Shown: piece by piece, positions 15,746 through 24,579 of the stretch
Layout: each line of letters opens with the position of its first letter
How positions within the stretch are numbered: position 1 is the stretch's first letter
NCBI GenBank assembly: GCA_033549305.1
Contig: JAWSUV010000008.1
Location: 1 to 46,025 of the forward strand
DNA from: Anoxynatronum sp033549305
GTDB taxonomy: Bacteria; Bacillota; Clostridia; Peptostreptococcales; Tindalliaceae
Length of the DNA: 46,025 nucleotides
Direction: 5' to 3'
The notes under the pieces: generated by a model
Told to the model about the DNA's origin: nothing
The model's input: only the letters and a program-made list of their open reading frames with translations
Databases searched by the model: none
Made by a program: the position numbers and the translations under genes

Positions 15746-16371
15746 GCCTCTTCGCCTCCGTCTTTATTCCCAAATATTTCCAGCAGTTTTTCTTTCATGG
15801 CCTCGATGGCTTGCCCCCGGTGGCTCATGCTGTTTTTTATCACCGGGCCCAACTCCCCGAAGGTTTGCTGATAGGCCGGAATCAGAAACAGCGGATCATA
15901 TCCGAAGCCATAGGAGCCTTTTTCCTCAAAATCAATGTATCCTTCAACCGTACCCCGCACCACCAACCGCCGTCCGTCAGGAAAAACCGCCGCAAGCGCA
16001 CAGACAAACCGTCCCTGGCGTTTTTCCAGCGGTACTTCTTTCAGAAGTTCCAGAAGCTTGGCATTATTATCGGCGTCTGTGGCACATTCACCGGCGTACC
16101 GGGCTGAATAAATACCAGGAGCACCCTCCAGGGCATCCACTTCCAGACCGGAGTCATCCGCCAATGCCAGCAGTCCGGTTTTCCGGGATACGACCTCGGC
16201 TTTAATCAGTGCGTTTTCTTCGAAAGTGATGCCTGTTTCTTCAATATCCAGTCCATCCAGTCCCATTTCCTTCATGGATCGAACGTCTATATTAAAATCG
16301 GCCATCATGGCGGAGATTTCTTCCAGCTTGTGAAGGTTACCGGTAGCAATCACGGCTTTGAGGCGCTTCAT
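15742..16371 (-). CDS. rdgB: XTP/dITP diphosphatase (non-canonical purine NTP pyrophosphatase)
   Basis: RdgB/HAM1 removes dITP, XTP and similar damaged nucleotides from the pool. This 209-aa protein shows the family blocks ATGNLHKLEEI at the N terminus, ALADDSGLEVDALEGAPGIYSARYAGE in two halves around residue 70, GYDPLFL and MSHRGQAIEAM near the C terminus. Its length matches the family. It overlaps rph and yfcE by 4 bases on either side, so the three are translationally coupled. Confidence 0.96.
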   Translation of the reverse strand: MKRLKAVIATGNLHKLEEISAMMADFNIDVRSMKEMGLDGLDIEETGITFEENALIKAEVVSRKTGLLALADDSGLEVDALEGAPGIYSARYAGECATDADNNAKLLELLKEVPLEKRQGRFVCALAAVFPDGRRLVVRGTVEGYIDFEEKGSYGFGYDPLFLIPAYQQTFGELGPVIKNSMSHRGQAIEAMKEKLLEIFGNKDGGEEA

Positions 16372-17129
16372 GCTTTTCCCTCCCTCAGGGAAGCAGTCAG
16401 TTTTTCTCGGTAAATCTCATTAACAGTTTCTTTTTGAGCCTGAATCAGTTGGACAATCCCCTGACGGGCCAGCGTCACCATTGTGTTCATCTCTTCAAGG
16501 CTGAAGGTGGCTTCTTCTCCGGATCCCTGGATTTCCACCACCTGCTCGTGCTCTGTCATCACCAGATTCATATCCACTGAGGCACTGGAGTCTTCCTCAT
16601 AACACAGGTCCAGCATTGGGACACCCGCTACCACGCCGACACTGACTGCTGCCAGATAATGATTCACCGGGATTTCTTTTATTTTTTTGGCTTCCCGCAT
16701 CTTGATGAGTGCTTCCATGAGGGCGACAAAAGCTCCCGTGATCGATGCGGTTCGGGTACCACCGTCAGCCTGAATCACATCGCAGTCAATCCAGATGGTA
16801 CGTTCACCCAGTTGATCGAGATCCACCACAGAGCGCAGAGCACGTCCAATGAGCCGTTGGATTTCCTGGGTGCGCCCTTCTACTTTTCCCCGGGTGGATT
16901 CCCTGATTTTCCGCGTGTGGGTCGCACTGGGAAGCATGGAGTATTCGGCTGTGATCCATCCCTTGCCGGATCCCTTTAGAAAGGGCGGGACTTTGTCTTC
17001 CACGAAGGCTGTACAAATGACTTTGGTTTCTCCCATTTCTGTGAGTACTGACCCCAGTGCATGGCTGGTAAAATTTCGGGTGAATGTCACCTGTCTCAAT
17101 TGATTCTCTGCTCTTCCGTCTTTTCGCAT
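16368..17129 (-). CDS. rph: ribonuclease PH
   Basis: RNase PH is a phosphate-dependent 3' exonuclease that trims tRNA precursors. The 253-aa length is normal. Family blocks are the N-terminal RKDGRAENQLR, GWITAEYSMLPSATHTR, the Arg-rich GRTQEIQRLIGRALRSVVD, WIDCDVIQADGGTRTASITGA in part, and DLCYEEDSSA. AAGGAGA precedes the ATG at 8 bases. It leads the rph-rdgB-yfcE unit and lies upstream of the tRNA genes on the same strand. Confidence 0.97.
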   Translation of the reverse strand: MRKDGRAENQLRQVTFTRNFTSHALGSVLTEMGETKVICTAFVEDKVPPFLKGSGKGWITAEYSMLPSATHTRKIRESTRGKVEGRTQEIQRLIGRALRSVVDLDQLGERTIWIDCDVIQADGGTRTASITGAFVALMEALIKMREAKKIKEIPVNHYLAAVSVGVVAGVPMLDLCYEEDSSASVDMNLVMTEHEQVVEIQGSGEEATFSLEEMNTMVTLARQGIVQLIQAQKETVNEIYREKLTASLREGKA

Positions 17130-17180
17130 CTGCAGGTCTCCTTGTACATGATTTTGTATAAAGTGGCTGACTCATATTCT

Positions 17181-17702
17181 TTACTTGCGTTTCAGGCGGC
17201 TGAAAAAGCCTCCTCTAATGGAACGGGTGTCCATAATTGTGACAAAGGCTTTTTGATCCAGCTCGTCTACCAGCTGGTTTAGTTTTCCCAGCTGCTTTCG
17301 TTGAATGATGACATTCAGCAGATGGATGATCCCGCTGCGGCCTTGGCCTTCCACCACGGTGACACCATACCCTTCTTCCCTTAGAATATCCACCAGATCC
17401 ATGGCATTTTTATAAGTGATCACCTGTACCATGAGACTGCCCAGCGCCATTTTCTCTTCGATCATGATTCCCACAAAGTTGCCTGCCGCAAAACCGGAGG
17501 CATACATAATGACATTGATGGGATCATCCAGCCTGCTCAGAACGGTTCCGACGGCCAATATCCATATACTCACTTCAACAAAGCCAATGGCCGCTGCGTG
17601 AAACCGCTTACCCTTGACCACCATAATCATGCGAACAGTGGCGAGGCTAACGTCTGTCACTTTTGCCATAAAAATTAAGAGATAACCGATTACTGCAGGC
17701 AA
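17181..17702 (-). CDS. UPF0316 / DUF2179-domain membrane protein
   Basis: This 173-aa protein has three N-terminal hydrophobic segments (starting PAVIGYLLIFMAKVTDVSLATVRMI), then a C-terminal cytoplasmic DUF2179 domain (GYGVTVVEGQGRSG, VTIMDTRSIRGG). The start is likely the TTG at 17702 because AAGGAG lies 8 bases before it; the frame stays open to 17726 without a better site. DUF2179 domains occur in YitT and UPF0316 proteins and are thought to bind a ligand or regulate the membrane part; the function is unknown. It follows the amidase gene by 43 bases and precedes rph by 51, so it may be cotranscribed with both. Confidence 0.85.
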   Translation of the reverse strand: MPAVIGYLLIFMAKVTDVSLATVRMIMVVKGKRFHAAAIGFVEVSIWILAVGTVLSRLDDPINVIMYASGFAAGNFVGIMIEEKMALGSLMVQVITYKNAMDLVDILREEGYGVTVVEGQGRSGIIHLLNVIIQRKQLGKLNQLVDELDQKAFVTIMDTRSIRGGFFSRLKRK

Positions 17703-17745
17703 TGATGATTCTCCTTCCATTCCCAAAAGGCACCACCACTGAAAT

Positions 17746-19920
17746 CTATGGTCTGGCCGATAAGTGGGTTAAGCTCTGTTCAAAATATCGAATGACTGCG
17801 TTTCGCACACCTTCAGCCGCACGGCGACGGTAATCCGATGAGGCGATTAATCGCTCTTCCTCCGAGTTGGACATAAAACCGATTTCTGTAATGATAGCGG
17901 GCATGTTGGTTTCCCGAAGCACTACCAGTTTTTCCCGCGCATTGATCCGGTGGGAGGCTGCTCCTAACACCCGGACCATCTCGTCCTGAAAAATTTCCGC
18001 CAAAAACTTATTCTCCCTAAAATCGAATGAATTCTTTTCACTGGGATAGTAGAGGGTTTCCACCCCTTTCAAATCACTGCGGGGCGCTGCATTGGCATGA
18101 ATGCTTATAAACAGGTCAGCGCGCAGCTGGTTGGCTACAGCCGCCCGATCCTGAAGGGATACGTACGAATCATCGCTCCGGGTCATGTACACGCGGAATC
18201 CGGCAGCTTCCAGCAGTCTTCTTGCCTCCAGTGCCACTTCCAGGTTCACCTCTTTTTCATTCATTTTCAGACTGGGTGAAATGGCTCCCGGGTCGGAACC
18301 ACCATGGCCCGGATCGATGACAATGAGTTTTTCGCGGTATTTCACATCGCGATTGGTGAAGGTGAGCACCAGGTTGCGGGTGTTTTCAATCGCATTCGCT
18401 GCAATTTCCACCCCGGGTTTCAGGTAGATACTCGCCTCCAGATCACTACCACCATTGATTTCAGTCATTTCGATAAAATTCAGCATGATGTCATCCACAT
18501 TCAACAGTTGAAAGGGTATATCCATATTGTTCGCAGGCATGGTGACTCTGAGCAACTCTCCGCCCGCTTCCTTCACAACCTGATAGTTGACAGGATCCCT
18601 TCCGAAGAAAGTCAGTCTTGAAGTGGTCCAGCCGGTTTCTTCATACCGGAATCCGTCATCCGGCCGTCCTTCCAGGTGGACCATCAGCCTGCCTGATTCC
18701 TCCTGAATATATAGATCATCCTCGGAAAGAGAACGGTTCAGATCCAGCACCACGCGTACAATTTTATCATTAGGGTTGTAGTGATGATCCGGTTTGAACT
18801 CCGAAACCCGCACTTTATCAGTTACCCGTCCGGCAATGGTGCGATCCAGAATTTTTCGGGTGGGATTCAGCACCGATTCTATCACATCCACCACCAGGCG
18901 CTGGGGATTATCCAGGTGCATGATATTGTAGTCGGAGACATTGCTTCCTTCAATCACGATCATTTCACGGGTGTTGAACTGCTCAAACCGCACATCATCC
19001 ACATAATTGACGAGGCTAATGACCATTTCGCCGCTGCCTTCATCATAAGTAATCTTATGGCCAATGGGTTCATGCATATCCAGCACCAGACGCACCACAT
19101 AAGGATCAATCTCAAACTGGGATGATCGGACAGCGGCAATATAAGAATTGCTGGGTGCCTGAATCCTGACGGTTCTGTCCGCCAAAACTTTTTGTGTGTC
19201 ATCCATCAGCAGACGGGTGTTCTCCAGGTCAAAGACCAGACGGTCCGGTCCGGTTAAAAATGCCGTGGAATAGGAGACATCTCCCCCGGTTTTCAGACGA
19301 ATCTTCGGATTATTTCCTGTCATAACCACAGTGATGTCCCGAAGCAAATAGTCCTCCCCCTGATCATCGGCATCTTCGGGAATTTCATCCAGAGGCGGGA
19401 TGTCCGGAACATCTGGAGCCTTTGTGCTCATTTTTACCGTGCGGCTGGCTTCATCCCAGGCAACGTCCAGGCCCAGTTCCTGGCCGACAAAGGCGACGGG
19501 CACCATGGTTCGACCCCGTTTTTGATACGTGACGATTTTTGCCGGCACCTGACTGGGCAGGGTTTTTTCTTCCCCGTTGACCTTCACCACGGCACTGTTG
19601 ATGGTCAACACAATACTTTTGCCGCTTTTAGTGATGGTGACTTCCTGGTCTGCTTCATTCCACGCCACACTGGCACCTGTATAGCTGGCAATAGCAGCGA
19701 CCGGCACCAGTGTCCGATACTGCTGCTGAAATTCCATCAGCACCGGCGGCACATCAGAAGCCAGATAAAGATCATCCAGCGTCAGGTTGACCGTATAAAG
19801 CTGTACTTTCCTCTCATCCACTTCAGCGGTGATTTGGGGTTCGTCCGCGTAAACTGCCAGCGGTACACCTGTCATTATCAAAAAAAAGGTCAGCTGAAGG
19901 ACCAGAATGCGTTTGATCAT
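17746..19920 (-). CDS. N-acetylmuramoyl-L-alanine amidase with stalk and AMIN domains
   Basis: This is a 724-aa exported cell-wall hydrolase. The signal peptide (MIKRILVLQLTFFLIMTGVPLAVYA) is followed by a copper-amine-oxidase-type stalk domain (about 40-160; RTLVPVAAIASYTGASVAW and a second REMVPV-like repeat), two to three AMIN-type wall-targeting domains (about 190-500) and a C-terminal Amidase_3 domain. Zinc ligands are the His of IDPGHGGSDPG, Glu of KEVNLEVAL and His of SIHANAAP; the catalytic Glu is in ITEIGFMSN. The start at 19920 follows GGGAGG at 7 bases. It has its own consensus promoter. Likely role: peptide cleavage from peptidoglycan during growth or division. Confidence 0.95.
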   Translation of the reverse strand: MIKRILVLQLTFFLIMTGVPLAVYADEPQITAEVDERKVQLYTVNLTLDDLYLASDVPPVLMEFQQQYRTLVPVAAIASYTGASVAWNEADQEVTITKSGKSIVLTINSAVVKVNGEEKTLPSQVPAKIVTYQKRGRTMVPVAFVGQELGLDVAWDEASRTVKMSTKAPDVPDIPPLDEIPEDADDQGEDYLLRDITVVMTGNNPKIRLKTGGDVSYSTAFLTGPDRLVFDLENTRLLMDDTQKVLADRTVRIQAPSNSYIAAVRSSQFEIDPYVVRLVLDMHEPIGHKITYDEGSGEMVISLVNYVDDVRFEQFNTREMIVIEGSNVSDYNIMHLDNPQRLVVDVIESVLNPTRKILDRTIAGRVTDKVRVSEFKPDHHYNPNDKIVRVVLDLNRSLSEDDLYIQEESGRLMVHLEGRPDDGFRYEETGWTTSRLTFFGRDPVNYQVVKEAGGELLRVTMPANNMDIPFQLLNVDDIMLNFIEMTEINGGSDLEASIYLKPGVEIAANAIENTRNLVLTFTNRDVKYREKLIVIDPGHGGSDPGAISPSLKMNEKEVNLEVALEARRLLEAAGFRVYMTRSDDSYVSLQDRAAVANQLRADLFISIHANAAPRSDLKGVETLYYPSEKNSFDFRENKFLAEIFQDEMVRVLGAASHRINAREKLVVLRETNMPAIITEIGFMSNSEEERLIASSDYRRRAAEGVRNAVIRYFEQSLTHLSARP

Positions 19921-19970
19921 CAATAAACCTCCCAATGGGAAATGTCCATTTATTTGGTTCTGTCACTACC

Positions 19971-19999
19971 TTTATAGCACTCCTGAGTCGGAGCGTCAA
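19971..19999 (-). promoter_or_regulatory. sigma-A promoter of the amidase gene
   Basis: On the minus strand TTGACG (19999-19994), a 17-base spacer and TATAAA (19976-19971) lie about 50 bases before the start codon. Confidence 0.75.
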
Positions 20000-20031
20000 C
20001 GGATTTGGCCAAGATGTCAATAAGATGTAAC

Positions 20032-21015
20032 CTACAGTACACGATAAAGCTCATCCACATCCGGCGGATCAAGCCGTTCTGTCCTATGGCCCCTGACGAT
20101 ATAAAGATCTTTTTCAATAATCGTTCCCACCTCGGTCCAGGCAATGTCTGCCTTCGCGAGTGCCCTGCCCAGTGCCGCCACTTTTTCACGAGGCAGGGTA
20201 ATCACCATAACCCCGCTGGAAATAAGACGGTAAGGATTGAGCCCAAAGTAGTCGCAGACAGCCCAGGTTTCCGGCAGCACGGGAATCTTCTCCAGATTCA
20301 CCCGCAGACCTTTCCCGGATGCTTCGGCAAGTTCCCATAAAGCGCCCAGAATACCGCCTTCAGTGGCGTCATGCATGCTGTTGGCCCCCATACGGCCAGC
20401 GATCATTCCTTCCGGCACCACACTGATTTGATTCTTCAGAGCTTTCGCTCTTTCCAGCATTTCCCCCGAGAGCTTCGTTTTGAGTTCCGTTTCTTTATCA
20501 TGGGCAAGAATAGCCGTTCCTTCCAGACCGGCAGTTTTGGTCATCAGAACCGCATCGCCCACCTGTGCGCCGGCAGTGGTCACCATGGTCTCCCTGCTGT
20601 GTTTACCCAGGGCAACGGTGCTGATCAGCACGCGGTTCACCACATCGGTAATTTCCGTATGCCCTCCCATGATTTCAACATTGACCCGGGCTGCTGCCCG
20701 GCTGGCATCTCCCATGATCTGTCCCAGATCATCCTCCGTCGTGCCTTCCGGTGCCAGGACCGTCATCATCACCGCCACAGGTTCTGCGCCATTTGAGGCA
20801 ATGTCGTTGCAGGCAATGTCAATGGCCAGGCTTCCGATTTCAGCGACTGCACCGGTGATGGGATCGGTACTGATCACACACAGCTGGTCTTCAAAATCCA
20901 GCACAGCGCAGTCCTCCCCAACAGCGGATCCCACCAGCACTTCCTTGCGCCGGGTGTTAATACGGCCAATAATGATGTTTTTCAGAGTATCCACAGGGAC
21001 TTTTCCGATTTTCAT
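20032..21015 (-). CDS. AIR synthase-related (HypE/ThiL/SelD-superfamily) protein
   Basis: This 327-aa protein has the two-domain AIR-synthase fold. The N-terminal domain has GEDCAVLDF, STDPITG and the SNGAEPVAVMMTVLAPEG block that binds ATP or metal. The C-terminal domain has GDAVLMTKTAGLEGTAILA and HDATEGGILGALWELAEASG. It is closest in layout to HypE-like proteins annotated only as 'AIR synthase related'; the HypE C-terminal Cys is absent, so it is not a standard hydrogenase maturase. Its start overlaps the TIGR01906 stop by 4 bases, and it ends the long pcrA-ligA operon. The reaction is unknown. Confidence 0.85.
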   Translation of the reverse strand: MKIGKVPVDTLKNIIIGRINTRRKEVLVGSAVGEDCAVLDFEDQLCVISTDPITGAVAEIGSLAIDIACNDIASNGAEPVAVMMTVLAPEGTTEDDLGQIMGDASRAAARVNVEIMGGHTEITDVVNRVLISTVALGKHSRETMVTTAGAQVGDAVLMTKTAGLEGTAILAHDKETELKTKLSGEMLERAKALKNQISVVPEGMIAGRMGANSMHDATEGGILGALWELAEASGKGLRVNLEKIPVLPETWAVCDYFGLNPYRLISSGVMVITLPREKVAALGRALAKADIAWTEVGTIIEKDLYIVRGHRTERLDPPDVDELYRVL

Positions 21016-21704
21016 TGGATATCTCCTTTCCGCAGCCGGCGCTCCAGCAACCAGGCAGTCACTCCCAGAGTCAGCAGGGTGCCCATCGCATACAATCCGA
21101 TTTTGATGGCAGTATTGATGAAGAAGGATTCAGGCAGCAACTGGATCAGTACATGTCGCCGGGGATCCAGAATCCACAAGTCATTGTCGAACAAAAGCAG
21201 ATGGAAATAAGTGAAATACCTTGAAAAATCGAGCCAAATGAGCAGCCCCAGCAGGATCATCAAGTCGACGTTCGCCAGGCCGGTATAAAAAACCGTTCGC
21301 AGCCAGTGGTTTTTCCAGCGAAAATCCCGTGCCGCCAGCCATCCGGTCAGTAGCAGCAGCAACACCAGCGCTGAATTGCGAAAGAACCGTGCCCGCTTAA
21401 ATAAAAACAGGACATCTTCCATGTGTACACGTTCCCGTTCATCATAAAGCGACTGCCGTTCGCCATCTTTGACCGCCATGGTTTGGAAATCATCTTTTTC
21501 GCCTTTGAGGTATCGCGTGATTTCAAGAGCTGTGCGTCGCAGGTTTTCCTGATCCATTCCGGCTGCCGGAACCCAGTCCTGTTTTTCGAATTCTGTCATG
21601 TAGTGATTGACATCGTAAGTCACCCACTCCAGCGCCGTCACCCAGACGGTGACCGTCAGGCAGATGCCGATGATCAGATACATAATACACTGATGCCACT
21701 TCAT
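21012..21704 (-). CDS. TIGR01906-family integral membrane protein
   Basis: This 230-aa protein has four hydrophobic segments (about 5-27, 108-124, 141-158, 199-217) and an extracytoplasmic loop with YDERERVHMEDV. Family markers are the HMEDV motif and the later FHLLLFDNDLWILDP, found in the TIGR01906 (DUF1461) family of Firmicutes. No function is established. GGGAGG lies 7 bases before the ATG, and the gene overlaps its neighbours by 4 bases on both sides, showing tight translational coupling. Confidence 0.88.
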   Translation of the reverse strand: MKWHQCIMYLIIGICLTVTVWVTALEWVTYDVNHYMTEFEKQDWVPAAGMDQENLRRTALEITRYLKGEKDDFQTMAVKDGERQSLYDERERVHMEDVLFLFKRARFFRNSALVLLLLLTGWLAARDFRWKNHWLRTVFYTGLANVDLMILLGLLIWLDFSRYFTYFHLLLFDNDLWILDPRRHVLIQLLPESFFINTAIKIGLYAMGTLLTLGVTAWLLERRLRKGDIQ

Positions 21705-22633
21705 AGAGAAGCCTCCCGCGGTTTATTTTCCAGTGTTCTCACCAGCAGGGTCAGCACTTTGTTCACTGGTGTATCGATCCCCAGACGGGTTCCTTCATCG
21801 ACAATGGCCCCATTGATGACATTAATTTCAGTGGGGTTACCCCTTGAAATATCCTGCAGCATCGATGATCTGTTCTCGGCTGTTTTTCGGCACACCCTTT
21901 TCACGTAGGCTACCGGATTTTCTTCTTTCAGCAGTATTTCCCTGGCTTTTGCCACTGCCATGGCTTCTTTGACGGCCTCTTCCAGCAACTCTTCCGTTCC
22001 CGGAAAATCCAATAACTGGCCGTTCTTCAAACCAGTGATGGCCGTCAGTGCGTTGATGCCAATATTGGCCATGAGTTTTCCCCAAATCAGGCCTATCACA
22101 TTATCATCAATTTCCGTTTCAAATCCAGCCCGCCGAAAACATTCCCGGATCTTTTCAATGCGTTCATTCTGGCGTTCGGATAATGATCCAATGACTGTCA
22201 ATCCTTCGCCGGCATGACGAATCACCCCGGGACTCACTAACGTGGATCCGTGCGCAGTTACTCCGGCAACCACTTTATCCGCTCCCACCACTTCATTGAT
22301 GGCCTCCACATTTCCAAGACCGTTTTGAAGCGTTAAAATCACTGTCTCGGCTCCTACCAGCGAAAGAGCATTCTGCACAGCCATTTTTGTCGATGGCGCT
22401 TTAACGAAAATAATCACCAGTTCGCAGATCCCTATCTCAGAGGCATTGGTGGTTGCCCGTATAGAGGTGATGCGCCGGTCGCCGCTGACACCGTTTATGG
22501 TAAGGCCTTTTTGATTAATCGTATCCACATGTTCCTGCCATACATCCACTAAATACACTTCATTTCCAACATCCGAAAGGGATCCTCCAAATAGGCATCC
22601 CATGGCACCGGCACCAACTACTGCAATTTTCAT
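21701..22633 (-). CDS. panE: 2-dehydropantoate 2-reductase
   Basis: This 310-aa NADPH-dependent ketopantoate reductase (pantothenate and CoA synthesis) is cytoplasmic. The Rossmann motif is VGAGAMGCLFGG (residues 6-17). NGLGNVEAI, the catalytic Lys in GLIWGKLMANIGINAL and the substrate-binding RSSMLQDISRGNPTEINVINGAI are all present. AAGGAGAGG precedes the start. It sits 55 bases after the ABC ATPase gene. Other panE-like proteins use different keto acids, so the pantothenate role is likely but not certain. Confidence 0.9.
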   Translation of the reverse strand: MKIAVVGAGAMGCLFGGSLSDVGNEVYLVDVWQEHVDTINQKGLTINGVSGDRRITSIRATTNASEIGICELVIIFVKAPSTKMAVQNALSLVGAETVILTLQNGLGNVEAINEVVGADKVVAGVTAHGSTLVSPGVIRHAGEGLTVIGSLSERQNERIEKIRECFRRAGFETEIDDNVIGLIWGKLMANIGINALTAITGLKNGQLLDFPGTEELLEEAVKEAMAVAKAREILLKEENPVAYVKRVCRKTAENRSSMLQDISRGNPTEINVINGAIVDEGTRLGIDTPVNKVLTLLVRTLENKPREASL

Positions 22634-22688
22634 GCAGATTCTCCTCTCCTTGATCTATGAATCAGCTGTTGTGAATGGCAACCCAATA

Positions 22689-23483
22689 CTAATTGACGGA
22701 CTGGGTTATCCTGACTCCTTCTTCAGTGCCTTGATACGTTTCCGACAAACAGTCAAGAATGGACTTCTTTAGAGAGATATACGCTGGATCAGTGAAAAGG
22801 TTCACATGACGCGGCTTTTTCAGGGGAACATCAAACGTTTCCTTCACCACCGCCGGCCGTTGCGACAAGACATAAATCTTGTCCGATAAGATCATTGCTT
22901 CGTCCACATCATGTGTGATGAGCAGAATGGAAGCGTTCAATTCCTCCAACACTCCCATCAGCCATGTCTGCATGGACTGACGGGTCATGGCATCCAGACC
23001 GCCAAAGGGTTCATCCAGCAACAGGATGTCCCGGGAGAAGAGAAAGGTGCGTAACAAGGCTGCACGCTGCCGCATACCACCGGACAGCTGACTGGGATAA
23101 TAGCCTTCAAATCCTTCGAGTCCAAACAAGGGAAAGTAAGTGCGGGCCTGCTCCCTGGCTTCAGCAATGGGGACACCTTTTAGAAACAGCGGCAGGGCAG
23201 CATTATCCAGAATCTTTTTCCATGGCAGCAACAGGTCTTTCTGGTGCATAAAACTAACCCTGCCGGTACGGTGGGTGTATTCTTTTCCATCAATCATAAC
23301 ATGACCCGCGTCAGGTTTCGTCAGTCCGGCGATGATGGAAAAGAGGGTGCTCTTTCCGCAGCCGCTGGGACCCAATACCGAAACAAACTGGTTTTCTTCC
23401 AGGGTCAGTGAGATGTTCTTCAGTGTCGGCAATGCGGGATATGTTTTTTTTAGCTGTTTCACTTCCAATTTGATGAAAGCCAT
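22689..23483 (-). CDS. ABC transporter ATP-binding protein (nitrate/sulfonate/thiamine-precursor type)
   Basis: This 264-aa ATPase has Walker A GPSGCGKST (about 38-46), Q-loop FMHQKDLLLPW, signature LSGGMRQRAALLR, Walker B ILLLDEPFGGLD and the switch His in LLITHDVDEA. The sequence type is that of SsuB/TauB/ThiZ importers. It works with the permease gene 33 bases upstream. The adjacent MTH1187-type thiamine-binding protein points to a thiamine-related substrate (for example hydroxymethylpyrimidine). Confidence 0.93.
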   Translation of the reverse strand: MAFIKLEVKQLKKTYPALPTLKNISLTLEENQFVSVLGPSGCGKSTLFSIIAGLTKPDAGHVMIDGKEYTHRTGRVSFMHQKDLLLPWKKILDNAALPLFLKGVPIAEAREQARTYFPLFGLEGFEGYYPSQLSGGMRQRAALLRTFLFSRDILLLDEPFGGLDAMTRQSMQTWLMGVLEELNASILLITHDVDEAMILSDKIYVLSQRPAVVKETFDVPLKKPRHVNLFTDPAYISLKKSILDCLSETYQGTEEGVRITQSVN

Positions 23484-23516
23484 TTTTTCTCCACCTTTTC
23501 GAGATCCTGCTTTCCA

Positions 23517-24299
23517 TCATTCACCGGCTTCTTTCCCACTTGTGTACACCAGCCACGGCGTCGCCATCCGCTCTGCCCACTGAATCAGCTTCAGCAGCAG
23601 GATGCTTAACAGCACAATCACCACGATCACTGCAAATACACGGTCTGTGGCAAAAGACTGACGCACCCTGAGCATGTAAACCCCCAGCCCCATACGTCCG
23701 CCCACCCACTCACCAATGACCGCTCCCATAATACTGTAAGTGCCGGATATTTTCAGTCCTGCAAAAAAGGAAGGCAGTGCTGCAGGGATTTTGACCCACT
23801 GGTACCGCTGCCAGGAAGAAGCTCCCATTGAACGCATCAGGTCGATCAGCTCCTGGTCAACTGAGGCCAACCCGTTCAATAAACTGATGGTGATCGGGAA
23901 AAAACAGACCAATACCACAATCAGAATTTTGGGCAGGTATCCAAATCCAAACCACATGGCAAACAGTGGTGCCAATGTCACGATTGGCACCGTTTGAGAG
24001 GTGATCAGGTAAGGATAAAGAACCCTTCGCACGAGTGGAGAATGATCCAGCCACATTGCCAGGAAGCTGCCCGTTACAATGGCGATGAAAAACCCAGCGA
24101 CCGCTTCCATCAGCGTGACGCTGCCATGCTGAAACAGAAGCGATGCATCCCTTGCCAGCGCCTGGACGATCCGGGATGGCGGCGGTAACAGATACGCAGG
24201 AATCAGATCAAAATAGCCTATGGATTCCCATACGAGCAGAAACAGGGTACCTGCAATCGCCGGCAGCAGTTTATCTCCGGTATTTTCCCACTTTTTCAT
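23517..24299 (-). CDS. ABC transporter permease (SsuC/TauC/ThiX type)
   Basis: This 260-aa membrane component has about six hydrophobic segments and the cytoplasmic EAA-type coupling motif (GASSWQRYQWVKIPAALPS, about residues 160-178). The start lies 29 bases inside the 3' end of the thiamine-binding gene and follows GGAAGG. It pairs with the ATPase next to it. No substrate-binding lipoprotein gene is found in the operon, which is unusual for an importer. Confidence 0.92.
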   Translation of the reverse strand: MKKWENTGDKLLPAIAGTLFLLVWESIGYFDLIPAYLLPPPSRIVQALARDASLLFQHGSVTLMEAVAGFFIAIVTGSFLAMWLDHSPLVRRVLYPYLITSQTVPIVTLAPLFAMWFGFGYLPKILIVVLVCFFPITISLLNGLASVDQELIDLMRSMGASSWQRYQWVKIPAALPSFFAGLKISGTYSIMGAVIGEWVGGRMGLGVYMLRVRQSFATDRVFAVIVVIVLLSILLLKLIQWAERMATPWLVYTSGKEAGE

Positions 24300-24579
24300 C
24301 GATGGTCACGCCTTCCGGCTTGTAATGGATTTTAACGATCGACATGACGCTGCCTGCTCCGGCTTCGATACACAGATACTGCGCTTTCCTGACAATCTCC
24401 AGCAGGGTGTCAAGGTCACCTTCCATGGTCGTCTCCATGGGTCCCACTTCATACCGGATGCCTGCATCGGCAATCAGGGCAATCACCTGATCCACTACAG
24501 GATATACTTCCTCCGGTGGAACACTGGGGAGTACCTGCAGGCTCACGTTGGCCGTGCTGTGTTGTTTGGGTTTGGTCAT
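24271..24579 (-). CDS. MTH1187/YkoF-type thiamine-binding protein
   Basis: This 102-aa protein is a single ferredoxin-like domain of the MTH1187 family, with ANVSLQVLPSVPPEEVYPVV, YEVGPMETTMEGDLDTLL and GAGSVMSIVKIHYKPEG. The related YkoF binds thiamine or its pyrimidine precursor. The start at 24579 overlaps the ligA stop (ATGA) and has AGGAGG at about 7 bases; an ATG six bases earlier touches the Shine-Dalgarno and is unlikely. It overlaps the permease gene by 29 bases. Confidence 0.88.
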   Translation of the reverse strand: MTKPKQHSTANVSLQVLPSVPPEEVYPVVDQVIALIADAGIRYEVGPMETTMEGDLDTLLEIVRKAQYLCIEAGAGSVMSIVKIHYKPEGVTIDEKVGKYRR

